Assembly (NCBI RefSeq): GCF_000719515.1
Contig: NZ_JOGR01000001.1
Coordinates: 186,001 to 250,000, forward strand
Reading direction: 5' to 3'
Length of the DNA stretch: 64,000 nt
Source of the DNA: Glycomyces sp. NRRL B-16210
GTDB lineage: Bacteria > Actinomycetota > Actinomycetes > Mycobacteriales > Micromonosporaceae
Shown: positions 10,989 through 18,630 of the stretch, one piece after another
Numbering within the stretch: the first letter of the stretch is position 1
Layout: each line of letters opens with the position of its first letter
Made by a program: the position numbers and the translations under genes
Notes under the pieces: model-generated
What the model was told of the DNA's origin: nothing
Databases searched by the model: none
The model's input: only the letters and a program-made list of their open reading frames with translations

Positions 10989-11444
10989 ATGAACGACGCG
11001 CTCAGACTCGAAGTCATCACGCCTGACAATGTCGGCGCGGCCTGCAAGATCAAGGTCGCCCCGGACCAGGAGGCGTTCGTGGCACCGGTGGTGGAGTCCC
11101 TCGCCGAGGCCTATGCGTCCTACGCGACGGCATGGCCGCGACTGGTGTACGCGGGCGACGAGCCGGTGGCGTTCGTGATGGGCGGCTTCGACCCGAACGC
11201 CGAGATCGAGTTCTTCCGGTGCGGCATCTGGCGGCTCAACGTCGCGGCCGAACACCAGGGCAAAGGCTACGGCCGCTTCGCGACCGAAGCCGTGTTCGAA
11301 GAGGCGAGGCGACGCGGAGGGAACCGCGCCACGGTCTTGTGGAAGCCGGGCGAGAAGGGCCCGGAGGGCTTCTACAGAAAGATCGGATTCAAGCCGACCG
11401 GAGAAGAATTCTACGGCCAGCTCGTAGGAGCGATCGACCTCTAG
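10989..11444 (+). CDS. GNAT-family N-acetyltransferase
   Basis: 151 aa. The acetyl-CoA signature region is visible around WRLNVAAEHQGKGYGRFATEAV: the Q/R-x-x-G-x-G/A loop appears as QGKGYG. It is followed by the C-terminal GFYRKIGFKPTGEEFYG, typical of the GNAT end. The substrate cannot be told. TAGGGT lies 6 nt before the ATG with no Shine-Dalgarno, so the gene is probably leaderless and transcribed on its own. Its stop codon runs into a 64-bp tandem repeat. Confidence 0.8.
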   Translation: MNDALRLEVITPDNVGAACKIKVAPDQEAFVAPVVESLAEAYASYATAWPRLVYAGDEPVAFVMGGFDPNAEIEFFRCGIWRLNVAAEHQGKGYGRFATEAVFEEARRRGGNRATVLWKPGEKGPEGFYRKIGFKPTGEEFYGQLVGAIDL

Positions 11445-11635
11445 GCCGGGCGTTGTCCGGGCTCGGTGATTCTCGTGACCGTGAGCCGGAGGTCGAGGCT
11501 GGCCTTCGGCCGGGCGTTGTTCGGGCTTGGTGGTCGTGGTGCCCGTGAGCGGGTTGTCGGGGCCGTCCTTAGGCCGAGCGTCATTCGGGCTCGGTGGTTC
11601 TCGTGGCCCTGAGCCGGGCGCTTTAGCCGCGGTTC
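11444..11635. repeat. 64-bp tandem repeat, three units
   Basis: Imperfect copies beginning GGCCGGGCGTTGTCCGGG start at 11444, 11508 and 11572, exactly 64 bp apart. Each continues with CTCGGTGNTTCTCGTG-like sequence and a CCNTGAGCNGG element. They lie just after the acetyltransferase stop and hold no credible open reading frame. Confidence 0.8.
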
Positions 11636-11863
11636 CGTCACGTGCTGCGCCAATCGCGCCGGCGGCGGGAGCGCCGCCGAGGTCGGCCTGAGCCTCGCCA
11701 TGGCGTTCCCTCTGGTGGGGGAGGCTTTCGGCGCTTCAGGGTGGATTGACGGCGGGCCTGCTCGTCGCCGCCGCTATCGTCGATCGGCGGGCGGCGGAAC
11801 ATTAGCCGGTGGGCTTGCGGTCGAGCTTTTTCGCTTTTCGAGTTGAATGGAATCTCCGCCCCT
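11636..11863. other. Gene-free stretch
   Basis: Between the 64-bp repeat and the terminator I see no gene. GCCGGCGGC/GCCGCC-rich inverted segments occur near 11660-11685, with a small T-rich patch near 11826-11836, but nothing I can name. Confidence 0.4.
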
Positions 11864-11896
11864 CCTCGTCCGGCCTGCGCGGCAGGGCGGACGAGG
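11864..11896 (-). terminator. Terminator of the dihydrofolate-reductase-like gene
   Basis: CCTCGTCCG (11864-11872) and CGGACGAGG (11888-11896) form a perfect 9-bp stem, flanked by further CGCCCC/GGGGCG pairing. It sits 11 bp beyond the stop of the reverse-strand gene. Confidence 0.65.
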
Positions 11897-11907
11897 CGGG
11901 CGGGGCG

Positions 11908-12486
11908 TTATTTCTTCACTCGGTAGGTGAGGCAGGCGAATTGGCCGGTCGCTTTGGCCTCGACCAGTTCGAGGCGGTCGGCGAGGAGGCGTCGGGGGAG
12001 CAGCGGCGCCCCCACGCCGAGGAAGACCGGCGCCAGCGAGAGCACGACCTCGTCCAGGAGCCCGGCGTCGGCGAACTTGCCGACCAGTTCACCGCCGCCG
12101 ACGACCCACCGGTCGCCCTCGCCCGCGGCGGCGGCCATCTCGGCGTGGACCGATGCGACATCGCCCGACGCGAAGCGGATGTCGGCCCCGGGCACCGCCG
12201 GCAGGTCCCGGCTCGTGAAGACCCAGGTCGGCATCGTGTACTCCCACTTCTCGGGGTGCTCGAGCAGCTTCTCGTGTTCGAGGATCCACTCGTAGGTCGT
12301 GGATCCCATGCACACGGCCCCCACTTTGGCGAAGAACTCGCCCATCTCGTCCAGAGGCGTCTCCTCGCCCTCACCGACCTCGTCGGGATGCCCTCCGGGA
12401 ACGGCGAACAGCCATTCCAGTGAGTTGTCGGGGTCCGCGATGAACCCGTCGATACTGGTCGCGGTGTTGTATATGGTTTTCGCCAT
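11908..12486 (-). CDS. RibD/dihydrofolate-reductase-fold protein
   Basis: 192 aa from ATG 12486 (MAKTIYNTATSIDGFIAD). The N-terminal strand followed by S-x-D-G-x-I-A-D is the hallmark of the RibD C-terminal/DHFR-like family, here of the YyaP/YwjB kind. Further fold markers are MGSTTYEWIL (the G-R/S-x-T-Y/W region), WVFTSRDL, and the glycine-rich WVVGGGELVGKFADAGLLDE with the terminal PVFLGVGAPLLP. Such proteins are usually NADPH-dependent reductases whose substrate is unknown; true folate activity should not be assumed. A four-residue longer version starting at TTG 12498 is possible. Confidence 0.8.
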   Translation of the reverse strand: MAKTIYNTATSIDGFIADPDNSLEWLFAVPGGHPDEVGEGEETPLDEMGEFFAKVGAVCMGSTTYEWILEHEKLLEHPEKWEYTMPTWVFTSRDLPAVPGADIRFASGDVASVHAEMAAAAGEGDRWVVGGGELVGKFADAGLLDEVVLSLAPVFLGVGAPLLPRRLLADRLELVEAKATGQFACLTYRVKK

Positions 12487-12634
12487 TCGGACAGCCAATC
12501 ACGGACCACCGACATTCCGCGCCGCTTCGCCCCGCCTGGTCGAATCGGCCCGGAACATCGGTCGCGAAGTCGGCGACGAGCAGGAGGTCTCCGGCGAGGT
12601 CCGGGACGGGTTCGACCGCCGGCGCTCGTGGCGG

Positions 12635-13588
12635 TCAGCTCTCGCGGACGCGCAGGGCCGCTTCGGCTCCGTCGAGCCTTCCTTCGATGAAGAGGTAGCG
12701 GTTCCCGAGCAGGGCCTTGAGGATCGCGCCGGTGCCGTTCCAGCTGAGGTCCATGTCCGCCATGGTCATGCGGCTTCGCTCGTACTGGAGGTGGATGTTG
12801 TGGGCGGACACCACGGTCGGGCCCCGGTCGGCTTCGATGTCCCGGATGTCGAGCAGGTTCTCGGCCATGAGCGCGTCCCTGGTGGCCGACAGGCTGCTCC
12901 ACCTCGCGCTGTTCTCGATCCGCTGCGCCGCCTGCTTGTGGTACCGCAGCAGCCCGAGACCCGAGGTGAGGTGCGTCTTGGCCCTGCGCCACGCGTCGAG
13001 CGAAGTCGCCGCGATCAGCTCGGGGGATTGGGCGTAGAGGGCGGTCCGCATGTCGTCGGCGAGGGTCCGCAGCTTCTCGGCCTCGGCCGTGTCGCCCGGT
13101 GACGCCGCCGGGTCGGTCACCGCCTCCATGTTGCCCCACTGGTCGTCGTCGCCGACCAGGCTTGAGAGGTCGAGACTGAATCCGAGGTAATCGCGGACGT
13201 ATTCGAGGTCGCGCCGCGGGCTCGCGGCGGTGAACTCCAGCGGCGCGTCGATGCCGTGGAAGGTCAGCTTCTCCTCCGGGGATCGGGTCGCGTTGTACTC
13301 GCGCAACCAGGCGATCAACTGCCGGTTGCTCTCGAACTCGCCGAAACCATGGGTGAAGCCCTCCTTCATCGCCGCGTCGAGGGTGCCGGTTCCGTGCCGG
13401 ACGTAGTCGTCCACGGCGAGCGCGGCCACTCGGTCGGTCTCGACCGCGATCGACCGGAAGCCGCGGTCGGCGAGTTCGGCGATCGTCTCGTTGCGGGCCC
13501 GGCCGAAATCCGGGTCTCCGTGCTTCGGCTCGCCTAGACCCAGCAGGTCGCACGAGGTACCGACGAGTGCTTGCGTGTGTTCTGCCAT
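12635..13588 (-). CDS. Erythromycin-esterase-family protein, shorter than usual
   Basis: 317 aa. The N terminus LLGLGEPKHGDPDFGRARNE and the later IAVETDR, FHGIDAP and VVSAHNIHLQ follow the conserved blocks of the erythromycin esterase (Ere) superfamily, with Glu and His candidates for catalysis in GEPKHG and AHN. Family members are usually about 400 aa, so the C-terminal part is reduced. TACGTT lies 7 nt upstream of the ATG, indicating a leaderless transcript. It is divergent from a double-MerR regulator 80 bp away, which probably controls it. Not all members hydrolyse macrolides, so resistance is a guess. Confidence 0.7.
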   Translation of the reverse strand: MAEHTQALVGTSCDLLGLGEPKHGDPDFGRARNETIAELADRGFRSIAVETDRVAALAVDDYVRHGTGTLDAAMKEGFTHGFGEFESNRQLIAWLREYNATRSPEEKLTFHGIDAPLEFTAASPRRDLEYVRDYLGFSLDLSSLVGDDDQWGNMEAVTDPAASPGDTAEAEKLRTLADDMRTALYAQSPELIAATSLDAWRRAKTHLTSGLGLLRYHKQAAQRIENSARWSSLSATRDALMAENLLDIRDIEADRGPTVVSAHNIHLQYERSRMTMADMDLSWNGTGAILKALLGNRYLFIEGRLDGAEAALRVRES

Positions 13589-13616
13589 GGACTCAAACGT
13601 ATCGTTGAAAGCTCGG

Positions 13617-13665
13617 TTGAGACTTGTATCGGGTCTGGAATTGAAATCGCGCGGTAAAGTCTCAA
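13617..13665. promoter_or_regulatory. Inverted repeat in the divergent Ere/MerR promoter region
   Basis: TTGAGACT (13617-13624) and AGTCTCAA (13658-13665) are perfect 8-bp arms 33 bp apart in the 80-bp intergenic region. TAAAGT (13655-13660), 8 nt before the MerR start, overlaps the right arm, and the reverse promoter element TACGTT is at 13596-13601. This suits binding by the encoded regulator to both promoters. Confidence 0.5.
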
Positions 13666-13668
13666 TCG

Positions 13669-14379
13669 ATGGACAACCTGCGGCCTTCGGATCTCGCTCG
13701 GGAGCACGGTCTCTCGACTCAAGCGGTGCGCAACTACGAGCGCGACGGCTTCCTCCCGCCCGCCGAGCGCACCCCCAGCGGTTACCGGGTCTACACCGAG
13801 GTGCACGCGGCGGCGCTTCGGGCGTTCCTCGGTCTCGTCCGGGCCTACGGCCACGCGGTCGCCGGGGAGATCATGCGCGCGCTCGCCGCAGGCGACCTCG
13901 ACGGCGTCCTGATGATCATCGACCGCGGGCACGAGCAACTGCTCCGCGACCGGAGCACGCTCGAATCGGTGCGGGTCTCGATCGGACAGCTGACCGCTGA
14001 ACCTGGGGACGCTTCAGGGCGGTCGAGGGACGGTGCGCCCTACAGCATCGGGGAACTTGCGCACCGCCTCCGCGTCACCCCTGCGACCCTTCGCAACTGG
14101 GAGGACGCGGGCATCCTCGTCCCTGAGCGGGACCTCGCCACCGGATATCGGGTGTTCCGCGCCGACGACGTTCGCGACGCCGAGTTGGCCCACCTTCTTC
14201 GCCGCGGCGGATATCCCTTGGGGCACATCGCCACCGTGATCGACCAGATCCGGACCGCGGGCGGCACCGAGGCGTTGGCGCTCGCCCTGGGGGACTGGCG
14301 GCGCAAGCTCACCCAGCGGGGCCTCGCGATGCTCGACGCCTCCGCGCAGCTCAGCCGGTACCTGAGCCTGCGCTCGTAA
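13669..14379 (+). CDS. TioE-like regulator with two MerR DNA-binding domains
   Basis: 236 aa containing two MerR-type winged-helix domains in one chain. The first spans residues 4-70 (LAREHGLSTQAVRNYERDGFLPPAER, in part). The second spans residues 123-190 (YSIGELAHRLRVTPATLRNW, then LATGYRVFRADDVRD). Two tandem MerR domains are typical of TioE-type regulators of antibiotic clusters. No obvious separate ligand domain remains between or after them. It is divergent from the erythromycin-esterase-like gene, suggesting a drug-responsive switch. TAAAGT lies 8 nt before the ATG and there is no Shine-Dalgarno, so the mRNA is probably leaderless. Confidence 0.8.
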   Translation: MDNLRPSDLAREHGLSTQAVRNYERDGFLPPAERTPSGYRVYTEVHAAALRAFLGLVRAYGHAVAGEIMRALAAGDLDGVLMIIDRGHEQLLRDRSTLESVRVSIGQLTAEPGDASGRSRDGAPYSIGELAHRLRVTPATLRNWEDAGILVPERDLATGYRVFRADDVRDAELAHLLRRGGYPLGHIATVIDQIRTAGGTEALALALGDWRRKLTQRGLAMLDASAQLSRYLSLRS

Positions 14380-14381
14380 CG

Positions 14382-14966
14382 CTACTTCGCCGCTGCGGTT
14401 GCGCTGCGCACCAAGGACTTGACGGTCCCTCCGAGGCGGTCTTCGCCGTCTTCGGTGAGCACCAGGTGGTGCAGGACGCCCACCAGCGCCAGCGCCAACG
14501 CCGCCGGGTCGACCGTCTCCGGGACCCGGCGCAGTTCTCGCTCTGCCTTCAGGTATTCGACTACCGCTCGTTCGATCGCTTCCAGCCCAGCGGTCCTGTC
14601 GCCCAGTACCTTGTGGACGCCCTGGATGAGCTCCGGGCGCAGGACCAGCAGCTTGGCCAGTGCCGCGAGGGTCTGGCGGGGGATCGCCAGCAGTGCCTCC
14701 GCCAGGTTCTCGGCCACGTCGCCTTTGCCCGCGCGTTCGGTCAGCGCCGCAGCGGCGGCGCTGACGGTGAAGGTGCGGTCGACCGCGTAGGCGGTGAGGA
14801 AATCGTCCAGGTCGGTGAAATGGGCGTACAGCAGCCCGGCCGCGACGCCGGCCTCCCCGGTGACGGCGCGTCCGCTCAGCCGGGCCGGTCCGTCGCGCAG
14901 CACCACCTGTTCGGCGGCGGCGAACAGTTGCTGCCTGAGCTGGGGAATCGCTATACCTCGGGGCAC
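14382..14966 (-). CDS. TetR-family repressor
   Basis: 194 aa from GTG 14966. The N-terminal helix-turn-helix reads LRQQLFAAAEQVVLRDGPAR then AVTGEAGVAAGLLYAHFTDL, a classic TetR first domain; the remaining helices form the ligand/dimer domain. TAGACT lies 7 nt upstream of the start, so the transcript is probably leaderless. It is divergent from an FAD monooxygenase gene, and an obvious palindrome lies between them, so it most likely represses that gene and itself. It converges with the MerR gene: the two stops are 2 bp apart. Confidence 0.85.
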   Translation of the reverse strand: MPRGIAIPQLRQQLFAAAEQVVLRDGPARLSGRAVTGEAGVAAGLLYAHFTDLDDFLTAYAVDRTFTVSAAAAALTERAGKGDVAENLAEALLAIPRQTLAALAKLLVLRPELIQGVHKVLGDRTAGLEAIERAVVEYLKAERELRRVPETVDPAALALALVGVLHHLVLTEDGEDRLGGTVKSLVRSATAAAK

Positions 14967-15020
14967 GTGGGCAAGTCTATAGGCCGATCGCGGCGGGCGC
15001 GCGCATTGAGTTTGAGCTAT

Positions 15021-15050
15021 TGTTCATACTTGAAATGAACATGTGTTCAT
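15021..15050. promoter_or_regulatory. Probable TetR operator of the monooxygenase gene
   Basis: TGTTCAT (15021-15027) and ATGAACA (15035-15041) are inverted arms with a 7-bp spacer. A third copy, TGTTCAT, follows at 15044-15050. The site is 21 bp before the monooxygenase start and is AT-rich against its surroundings, as expected for an operator of the divergent TetR gene. Confidence 0.7.
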
Positions 15051-15070
15051 ACTGAGGGAGGCTTACGGCG

Positions 15071-16249
15071 ATGACGGATATCGGGAACGGGCCGCGGGCG
15101 GTCGTGGTCGGGGCGGGGATCGCCGGGTTGGCCGCCGCGCTGCGGCTCCACCGGGCCGGGTGGCGGGCGCTCGTGATCGAGCGCGCCCCCGCGCGGCGAA
15201 GCAGCGGCTACATGCTGAACCTCGTCGGCGGCGGCTACGACGCGGCCGAGCATCTCGGGCTGCTCCCCGAACTGTCTAAACGGGACCTCGGCGTATTCAC
15301 CTCCATCCTCGTCCGGGCCGACGGTTCGTCCAAGCTCACGGTTCCGGCCGCGGTGGTCGAGGCCGCGGTCGGCGCGCGGGCGCTCTCGGTCTTCCGCGGC
15401 GACCTCGAAACGGTGCTCTACGAGGCGGTCGAAGGCACCGCGGAGTTCCGGTTCGGGACCACTGTGCAAGCGGTGGAGCAGGATCGGGACGGGGTCGCGG
15501 TCACCCTCGACGACGGCGCAACCGAGCGCGCCGACCTGCTGATCGGTGCGGACGGCCTGCACTCCAGCGTGCGGCGTCTCGTCTTCGGGCCCGATACCGA
15601 TCACCGGGTCGACATGGGGCACATGGTCGGCGCGTTCCCGCTGGAGCGAGTGACGGATGGACTCGCCGAAGGCAGCGGCACCACCTTCATCGGCGTAGGC
15701 CGGACCGCCGCGGTCGTCAATCTGGGGCCGGGCCGGTCCTCGGCGTTCTTCACCTACCGCAGCGCCGACCCCGAGTCCGATCTGGAGCAAGGGCCGGTCC
15801 GGGCGCTGACCGAGGCGTTCGGCGACCTCGGCGGCGGGGTTCCCGCTGCGCTGGAACAGCTTCGGAGCGATCCTGGCAGCGCCTACTTCGACTCGGTGAG
15901 CCAGATCGTCATGGACTCCTGGAGCCGGGGCCGCGTGGTGCTGCTCGGCGACGCCGCCTGGTGCGTCACGCTCTTCGCGGGTTTCGGTGCGGCCCTTGCC
16001 CTAGCGGGCGCCGATCGGCTCGGGGAGGCCCTGGAGCGGCACGGCGCGGACGTTCCGGCCGCGCTCGCCGAATGGGAGCCGCTGCTGCGGCCCGAGGTCG
16101 GCAAGCGCCAGGCGTTGGCGCGCAGGGGCATGGCGCAGTTCGCGCCGACCTCGAAGGCCCAGATCTGGATGAGCGACCTGACGATGCGCGCCATCCAGAT
16201 CCCCGGCATCCGGCAACTCGTGCAGCGCGCGATCCGGGCCTCGCGGTGA
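15071..16249 (+). CDS. FAD-dependent aromatic hydroxylase-type monooxygenase
   Basis: 392 aa. The N-terminal FAD-binding Rossmann motif is VVVGAGIAGLAAALRLHRAG (residues 11-30), ending in an acidic VIERAP. LLIGADGLHSSVRR is the DG motif, and VLLGDAAWCVTLFAGFGAAL is the second FAD motif (GDAA). This is the PHBH/UbiH-type flavoprotein fold, also used by TetX-like and antibiotic-tailoring hydroxylases; the substrate is unknown. GGGAGG stands 9 nt before the ATG. A palindromic operator and the divergent TetR gene point to induction by a small molecule that the enzyme probably acts on. Confidence 0.85.
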   Translation: MTDIGNGPRAVVVGAGIAGLAAALRLHRAGWRALVIERAPARRSSGYMLNLVGGGYDAAEHLGLLPELSKRDLGVFTSILVRADGSSKLTVPAAVVEAAVGARALSVFRGDLETVLYEAVEGTAEFRFGTTVQAVEQDRDGVAVTLDDGATERADLLIGADGLHSSVRRLVFGPDTDHRVDMGHMVGAFPLERVTDGLAEGSGTTFIGVGRTAAVVNLGPGRSSAFFTYRSADPESDLEQGPVRALTEAFGDLGGGVPAALEQLRSDPGSAYFDSVSQIVMDSWSRGRVVLLGDAAWCVTLFAGFGAALALAGADRLGEALERHGADVPAALAEWEPLLRPEVGKRQALARRGMAQFAPTSKAQIWMSDLTMRAIQIPGIRQLVQRAIRASR

Positions 16250-16283
16250 CGTAGGGGGCGGGCCTGGGTGCCGCCCCCTACGT
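16249..16283. terminator. Bidirectional terminator between convergent genes
   Basis: ACGTAGGGGGCGG (16249-16261) and CCGCCCCCTACGT (16271-16283) form a perfect 13-bp stem with a 9-nt loop, between the monooxygenase stop and the reverse-strand SDR stop. Confidence 0.8.
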
Positions 16284-16298
16284 CGGCCGAAGGCGCGG

Positions 16299-17126
16299 TC
16301 AGGCCGCCTCGGGCGTGCCGTGCGCGGCGGTCGAGAGGCCCTGCCAGTCGCGCCAGGTCTTGAGCCGCTCGGTGTAGACCGGCTCGACCATCGGCAGGCC
16401 CTGCACGCCGAAGAAGACCCGCAGCGGCGGCTCCTCGGCGTCGGCCAGCGCGAGGAGGGCCGCGCCCGCGGCGGCCGGGTCGCCCAGGTCGAGTTCGGCC
16501 GCGTGGGCGGCGAACCCCGCGCGCAGCTTCGCGTACGCGGGATGGACTTCGGCGTGGACGGCTCCGGCGGCGCCTTCGGTGCGGTAGCCGCCGGGCTCGA
16601 CCACGGTGACCTTGACGCCGAAGCCGGCGACCTCCTGCGCGAGGGTCTCGCTCAGGCCTTCGAGGGCCCACTTCGAGGCCGCGTAGCCGCCGCCGAGCGC
16701 CATACCGACAACGCCTGCGGCAGAGGAGAACTGGATCAGGTGGCCCCCGTCCTGCCCGCGCAGGTGCGGGAGGGCGGCCTGGGCGACCCAGACGGCGCCG
16801 AAGAAGTTCGTCTCCATCTGGTCGCGAAGGTCCCGCTCGGTGAGTTCCTCGACGGCGCCGAGCAGGCCGTAACCGGCGTTGTTCACCACTACGTCGATGT
16901 GTCCGAAGTGGAACTTCGCGCGGTCGACGGCGGCGGTGACGGCCGCCCTGTCGGTCACGTCGAGCGCGAGCGGAAGGACCGACTCGCCGTAGTCCCGCAC
17001 GAGGGCCTTGAGCGCGTCGGGGTTCCGGGCCGTCGCGGCCACGCTGTCGCCGCGCCCCAGCGCGGCCTCGGCGAAGGCGCGGCCGAGCCCGCGCGATGAG
17101 CCGGTGATGAACCAGGTCTTGGTCAT
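16299..17126 (-). CDS. Short-chain dehydrogenase/reductase
   Basis: 275 aa from ATG 17126, preceded by GGAGCACCTC; an 11-residue longer frame is unsupported. The nucleotide-binding motif TGSSRGLGRAF (T-G-x-x-x-G-x-G), VVNNAGYGLLG (N-N-A-G), the catalytic serine in LIQFSSAAGV and YAASKWALEG (Y-x-x-x-K) are all in place, as in classical SDRs. The TGSSRG variant with a basic residue after the glycines favours NADP(H). Substrate unknown. It stands upstream of a reverse-strand TetR gene but is separated from it by 100 bp, so co-regulation is not certain. Confidence 0.9.
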   Translation of the reverse strand: MTKTWFITGSSRGLGRAFAEAALGRGDSVAATARNPDALKALVRDYGESVLPLALDVTDRAAVTAAVDRAKFHFGHIDVVVNNAGYGLLGAVEELTERDLRDQMETNFFGAVWVAQAALPHLRGQDGGHLIQFSSAAGVVGMALGGGYAASKWALEGLSETLAQEVAGFGVKVTVVEPGGYRTEGAAGAVHAEVHPAYAKLRAGFAAHAAELDLGDPAAAGAALLALADAEEPPLRVFFGVQGLPMVEPVYTERLKTWRDWQGLSTAAHGTPEAA

Positions 17127-17226
17127 GAGGTGCTCCGGTTTCCGTCTCGATGGGTGCACCCTTATGACGGGACCGGAGGCCGCGATGTGACGGCCGGGAG
17201 TGTGAACCGCGCCATCGACCCAGCGG

Positions 17227-17871
17227 CTAGCTCGGTTCGAGCCGGGCTTTCATGCCGTCGAGGAGCAGCCGCAGCCCGTGGAGGAAGGCCGCCTCGCTCT
17301 GGGGGTCCCCGCCTTCGGCGATCGCGGCGGCGAAGGTCGGATTGGTTTGCAGCAGTTCGGCGGCGCCGGGAGGCGGCGAGTCCCCGTGGTCGTCGGCTTG
17401 CTCTGCCAGGACGAACCCGGTCACGTAATGGCCGAGGGCCATCACCGATCGCAGGGCCGCCGCCGGGCTGAAGCCGACCTCGACCAAAGCCGCGAGTTCG
17501 CCTTCGACCTTGGCGATCACCTCCGGCCCGGGACCGGTGGCCGTCACCAGGCGCGCGCCGTCGCGGTGGGCGAGCAGTACCCGGCGGTGCTCGATCGTCC
17601 TGCGCGCCAGCCAATCCCGCCACGCCTCGCCCTCGCGGGGGCCGCTGAAGTCCTGGGCGAGCTGGATCGTCGCCGACATCTCTTCGAGGAGTTCGCGTTT
17701 GCTGCGGAAGTGCCAGTACAGGGCCGGTGATTTCACGCCGAGCTCGGCGGCGAGGCGGCGCGTGCTCAGCGCGTCGAGTCCGACCTCTTCGAGCAGGACC
17801 AGCGCGGCCCGCACCACCGTCTGGCGGGTCAGGGCCGGGCGGGGGTCCGCTCCGGCGGTTCGATCGGTCAC
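17227..17871 (-). CDS. TetR repressor with a tetracycline-repressor-type C-terminal domain
   Basis: 214 aa from GTG 17871, which has TAAGGT 8 nt upstream; a longer frame to 17889 would run through that promoter element. The helix-turn-helix is STRRLAAELGVKSPALYWHF, the wording typical of the TetR class that carries the TetR_C domain, and helix 4 continues RSKRELLEEMSATI. It is divergent from a DUF998 membrane protein gene. The intergenic region holds palindromes resembling tetO, so it probably represses that gene. Confidence 0.85.
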   Translation of the reverse strand: MTDRTAGADPRPALTRQTVVRAALVLLEEVGLDALSTRRLAAELGVKSPALYWHFRSKRELLEEMSATIQLAQDFSGPREGEAWRDWLARRTIEHRRVLLAHRDGARLVTATGPGPEVIAKVEGELAALVEVGFSPAAALRSVMALGHYVTGFVLAEQADDHGDSPPPGAAELLQTNPTFAAAIAEGGDPQSEAAFLHGLRLLLDGMKARLEPS

Positions 17872-17908
17872 GAGACAGCACCTTAGCACTGCTCAGCTAT
17901 CCTTAGCG

Positions 17909-17933
17909 GTGATAAACGCTTATCACTGATAAG
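17909..17933. promoter_or_regulatory. Overlapping palindromes, tetO-like operator
   Basis: CTTATCA-C-TGATAAG (17919-17933) is a perfect 7-bp palindrome with one central base, very like the TATCA-N-TGATA core of tet operators. A second palindrome, GTGATAA-ACGC-TTATCAC (17909-17926), overlaps it. They lie directly before the Shine-Dalgarno of the DUF998 gene and upstream of the divergent TetR gene. Confidence 0.75.
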
Positions 17934-17940
17934 GAGTACG

Positions 17941-18630
17941 ATGACCACCTCTTCGCCCCGGCCCCACCTCGACCGGGTCCTGCTCTCGTGCGGGTTCGCG
18001 CCCGCCCTGTTCGCGGCGGTACTGCTCATCGAGAGCTTCACGCGAGCCGGGTACGACCCCTGGGCGCACTTCGGCAGCGAACTGGCCAACGGCGAGCGCG
18101 GCTGGACCGTGATCGCCGCGTTCATCTGCGCCGGAGCGCTGACGATCGCCTTCGCGGTCGGCCTGCGGCGATCCCTCGCGCGCGGTCGGGGCGCCGTCGC
18201 CGCGCCGATCCTGTTCGGGCTCTTCGGGATCGGGCTCGTCGTCGCCGGGGCCTTCGTGGTCGATCCGAAGCCCGGCTACCCGGCCGGGAGCACCGGCGCG
18301 GTCTCGACGCTCGCGGGGACGATCCACGACGCCAACCTCCTCCCCACCTGGCTGGTCATGACCGCGGCGATGGCGGCCACGGCGCGGCGACTCGCCGCCG
18401 AGCCCGGCGGACGGCCCTGGGCGGTCTACACGATCGCGGCCGCTGTCATTTCCATTGGGGCGCTGATGACCGCGCTCGCGGTCTTCGACTCCGCGACCCA
18501 GACCGGCGCTTGGCACGGCCTGTGGCAGCGGATCGCCATCACGATCGGCTTCACCTGGTTCGGCGCGATCGCGTTGCAGCGGTTGCGATCTAAGCGGAGC
18601 AAAGTGGACGATCGAGCTCAGGCCGCGTAG
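17941..18630 (+). CDS. DUF998 integral membrane protein
   Basis: 229 aa with six predicted membrane helices, e.g. residues 12-29, 55-74, 86-106, 134-150, 163-182 and 198-213. The loop FGSELANGERGWTVIAAFICAGALTIAFAVGLRR (in part) matches the family's conserved L-G-x-G-W-I-x-x-x-N/A-F-x-x-x-G segment. DUF998 proteins have no settled function. AAGGAG is 4 nt before the ATG and overlaps the operator region, so repressor binding should also affect this gene's transcript start. The divergent TetR gene is the likely regulator. Confidence 0.8.
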   Translation: MTTSSPRPHLDRVLLSCGFAPALFAAVLLIESFTRAGYDPWAHFGSELANGERGWTVIAAFICAGALTIAFAVGLRRSLARGRGAVAAPILFGLFGIGLVVAGAFVVDPKPGYPAGSTGAVSTLAGTIHDANLLPTWLVMTAAMAATARRLAAEPGGRPWAVYTIAAAVISIGALMTALAVFDSATQTGAWHGLWQRIAITIGFTWFGAIALQRLRSKRSKVDDRAQAA

